A DNA stretch of 6,440 nt from an uncultured Oscillibacter sp. (GTDB lineage Bacteria; Bacillota; Clostridia; Oscillospirales; Oscillospiraceae). Of this stretch, positions 5,684-6,440 are shown piece by piece. The notes beneath the pieces are model-generated. The model searched no databases, was not told where the DNA came from, and saw only the letters and a program-made list of their open reading frames with translations. The translations under genes were made by a program, and so were the position numbers. The stretch is taken from the NCBI GenBank assembly GCA_900542115.1, contig UQMC01000108.1, positions 1 through 6,440 of the forward strand, read 5' to 3'. How positions within the stretch are numbered: the first letter of the stretch is position 1; the number at the start of each line of letters is the position of its first letter.

Positions 5684-6271
5684 ATGAAGAAGTGGGTCTG
5701 CAAGGTTTGCGGTTATATCTATGAGGGTCCCGAGGCTCCGGTGGAGTGCCCTGTCTGCCACGCGAAGAATGCGTTCAACGAGGTCAAGGGCGAGATCAAG
5801 CTGGCGGCCGAGCACAAGTTCGGCGTTTACGCTGAGACTGTGAAGAACAACCCCGACATCTCCGAGGAGGACAAGAAGTATATCTTCGATCAGCTCATGG
5901 CCAACTTCAACGGCGAGTGCAGCGAGGTGGGTATGTATCTCTGCATGGCCCGCATCGCACACCGCGAGGGCTATCCCGAGATTGGCCTGTACTGGGAGAA
6001 GGCCGCGTATGAGGAGGCCGAGCACGCCGCTAAGTTCGCCGAGCTGCTGGGCAGCGACCTGGAGAGCAATATGACTTCCTCCACCGAGAAGAATCTGGCT
6101 TGGCGTGTGGACTGCGAGTACGGTGCTACTGCCGGCAAGTTTGAGCTGGCCACCTGTGCCAAGAAGAACAATCTGGACGCCATTCACGACACCGTGCATG
6201 AGATGGCCCGCGATGAGGCTCGTCACGGCAAGGCTCTGGAGGGTATGCTGAAGCGGTACTTCAACAAGTAA
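5684..6271 (+). CDS. rbr: Reverse rubrerythrin (rubredoxin module N-terminal), peroxide/oxygen-scavenging diiron protein
   Basis: This 195-residue cytoplasmic protein begins with a rubredoxin-type iron site, C6-x2-C9 and C22-x2-C25 in [11 protein letters not shown] and ECPVCH. A four-helix ferritin-like domain follows from about residue 38. The likely diiron ligands are Glu78 or Glu81 in the first helix, E111-x2-H114 in EEAEH, Glu145, and E178-x2-H181 in DEARH. Classical rubrerythrin has the rubredoxin module at the C-terminus; this order is that of the 'reverse' rubrerythrins studied in Clostridium acetobutylicum. Those reduce hydrogen peroxide and oxygen with electrons ultimately from NADH and are strongly induced by air. 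All metal ligands appear intact and the length fits the family. It is transcribed alone, with no partner reductase in the window. The strong promoter and ribosome site, and a narrow codon choice (AAG, GAG, CTG), suggest high expression. Confidence 0.95.
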   Translation: MKKWVCKVCGYIYEGPEAPVECPVCHAKNAFNEVKGEIKLAAEHKFGVYAETVKNNPDISEEDKKYIFDQLMANFNGECSEVGMYLCMARIAHREGYPEIGLYWEKAAYEEAEHAAKFAELLGSDLESNMTSSTEKNLAWRVDCEYGATAGKFELATCAKKNNLDAIHDTVHEMARDEARHGKALEGMLKRYFNK

Positions 6272-6294
6272 TTTTCACAAAAATCGAACCTTTT

Positions 6295-6330
6295 GAGAGG
6301 GAACAGGGAAGCCTGTTCCCTCTCTTTCTG
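6295..6330 (+). terminator. Hairpin terminator after the rubrerythrin gene
   Basis: GAGAGGGAACAGG (6295-6307) and CCTGTTCCCTCTC (6312-6324) form a perfect 13-bp stem with a GAAG loop, 23 nt after the stop codon. The following TTTCT is a short T-tract; a run of seven T (6349-6355) lies a little further on. Termination is likely, though the weak T-tract makes efficiency uncertain. Confidence 0.8.
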
Positions 6331-6377
6331 CATCCCGTGTGTTCTGCCTTTTTTTACGCCTTCGAGTGAATAATCAA

Positions 6378-6440
6378 ATGAAAAAATATGAGATGAGAAA
6401 TGAACATCGCATTATAGCAGGAAGCGAAGCAGTGATGGCA
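6378..6440 (+). CDS. Possible start of a further gene, cut by the window end
   Basis: From ATG 6378 the frame stays open for 21 codons to the end of the window, beginning MKKYEMRNEH. A weak GAGTGA (6364-6369) lies 8 nt upstream. The stretch is AT-rich, unlike the coding style of the other genes, and I recognise no family, so it may well be non-coding. No clear promoter precedes it. Confidence 0.2.
   Translation, partial: MKKYEMRNEHRIIAGSEAVMA
6413..6421 (-). promoter_or_regulatory. Possible minus-strand extended -10 box
   Basis: Read on the minus strand, the sequence is TGCTATAAT, a TG-n-TATAAT extended -10. The matching -35 position lies at the very edge of the window and is weak. It would transcribe back towards the rubrerythrin gene, where I see only a 17-codon frame without a ribosome site. 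It could be chance in AT-rich DNA. Confidence 0.25.

Noticed and set aside
5618..6226. 202-codon minus-strand frame opposite rubrerythrin
   Set aside because: Rubrerythrin on the + strand is certain by its metal ligands. The antisense product is a low-complexity Leu/Val/Gly shadow.

Overview
This window carries four complete genes, all on the + strand. The family-level features point to a high-GC anaerobic member of the Clostridia, most like the Oscillospiraceae. The supporting signs are an EF-G paralogue of the clostridial type, a 'reverse' rubrerythrin with its rubredoxin module first, strong AAGGAGG-type ribosome sites, and -10 boxes of the TG-n-TATAAT kind. Coding sequence is GC-rich and the gaps between genes are AT-rich. 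The taxonomic placement is inference from protein style, not a search result. I see no phage, transposon, CRISPR, tRNA or rRNA signal.

Region 1 (1-3181) is a two-gene transcription unit. A short leader holds an extended -10 promoter and a perfect 13-bp inverted repeat. It is followed by an RlmB/TrmH-type 23S rRNA ribose methyltransferase (142-912). After a 21-nt gap comes a 729-residue membrane protein (934-3123), and the unit ends in a strong hairpin terminator. The membrane protein is the most interesting object here. Its C-terminal two thirds keeps the layout of a P1B-type (heavy-metal) P-type ATPase: eight membrane helices, the phosphorylation domain and a nucleotide-domain signature. Nearly every catalytic motif is destroyed, and it has an extra 200-residue acidic, proline-rich cytoplasmic N-terminus. 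I read it as a P-type ATPase pseudoenzyme.

Region 2 (3182-5544) is a single-gene unit. A 300-nt gap contains a consensus promoter, an 18-bp dyad at the likely transcription start and a foldable 5' leader. It leads into an EF-G paralogue (3424-5496) closed by a perfect 11-bp hairpin terminator. The paralogue keeps the P-loop and the domain IV tip histidine used in translocation. It has Ala where canonical EF-G has the catalytic His of DTPGH, and SKTD instead of NKxD.

Region 3 (5545-6330) is a single-gene unit for a reverse rubrerythrin (5684-6271), an oxygen/peroxide-defence enzyme. It has its own near-consensus promoter surrounded by nested dyad symmetries, and a 13-bp hairpin follows the gene. 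The last 110 bases are AT-rich and hold only weak hints: a possible start of a + strand ORF running off the end, and a minus-strand extended -10 box.

The genes look like housekeeping or stress functions in three independently transcribed units rather than one pathway. Ribosome function links the rRNA methylase and the EF-G paralogue in theme only.
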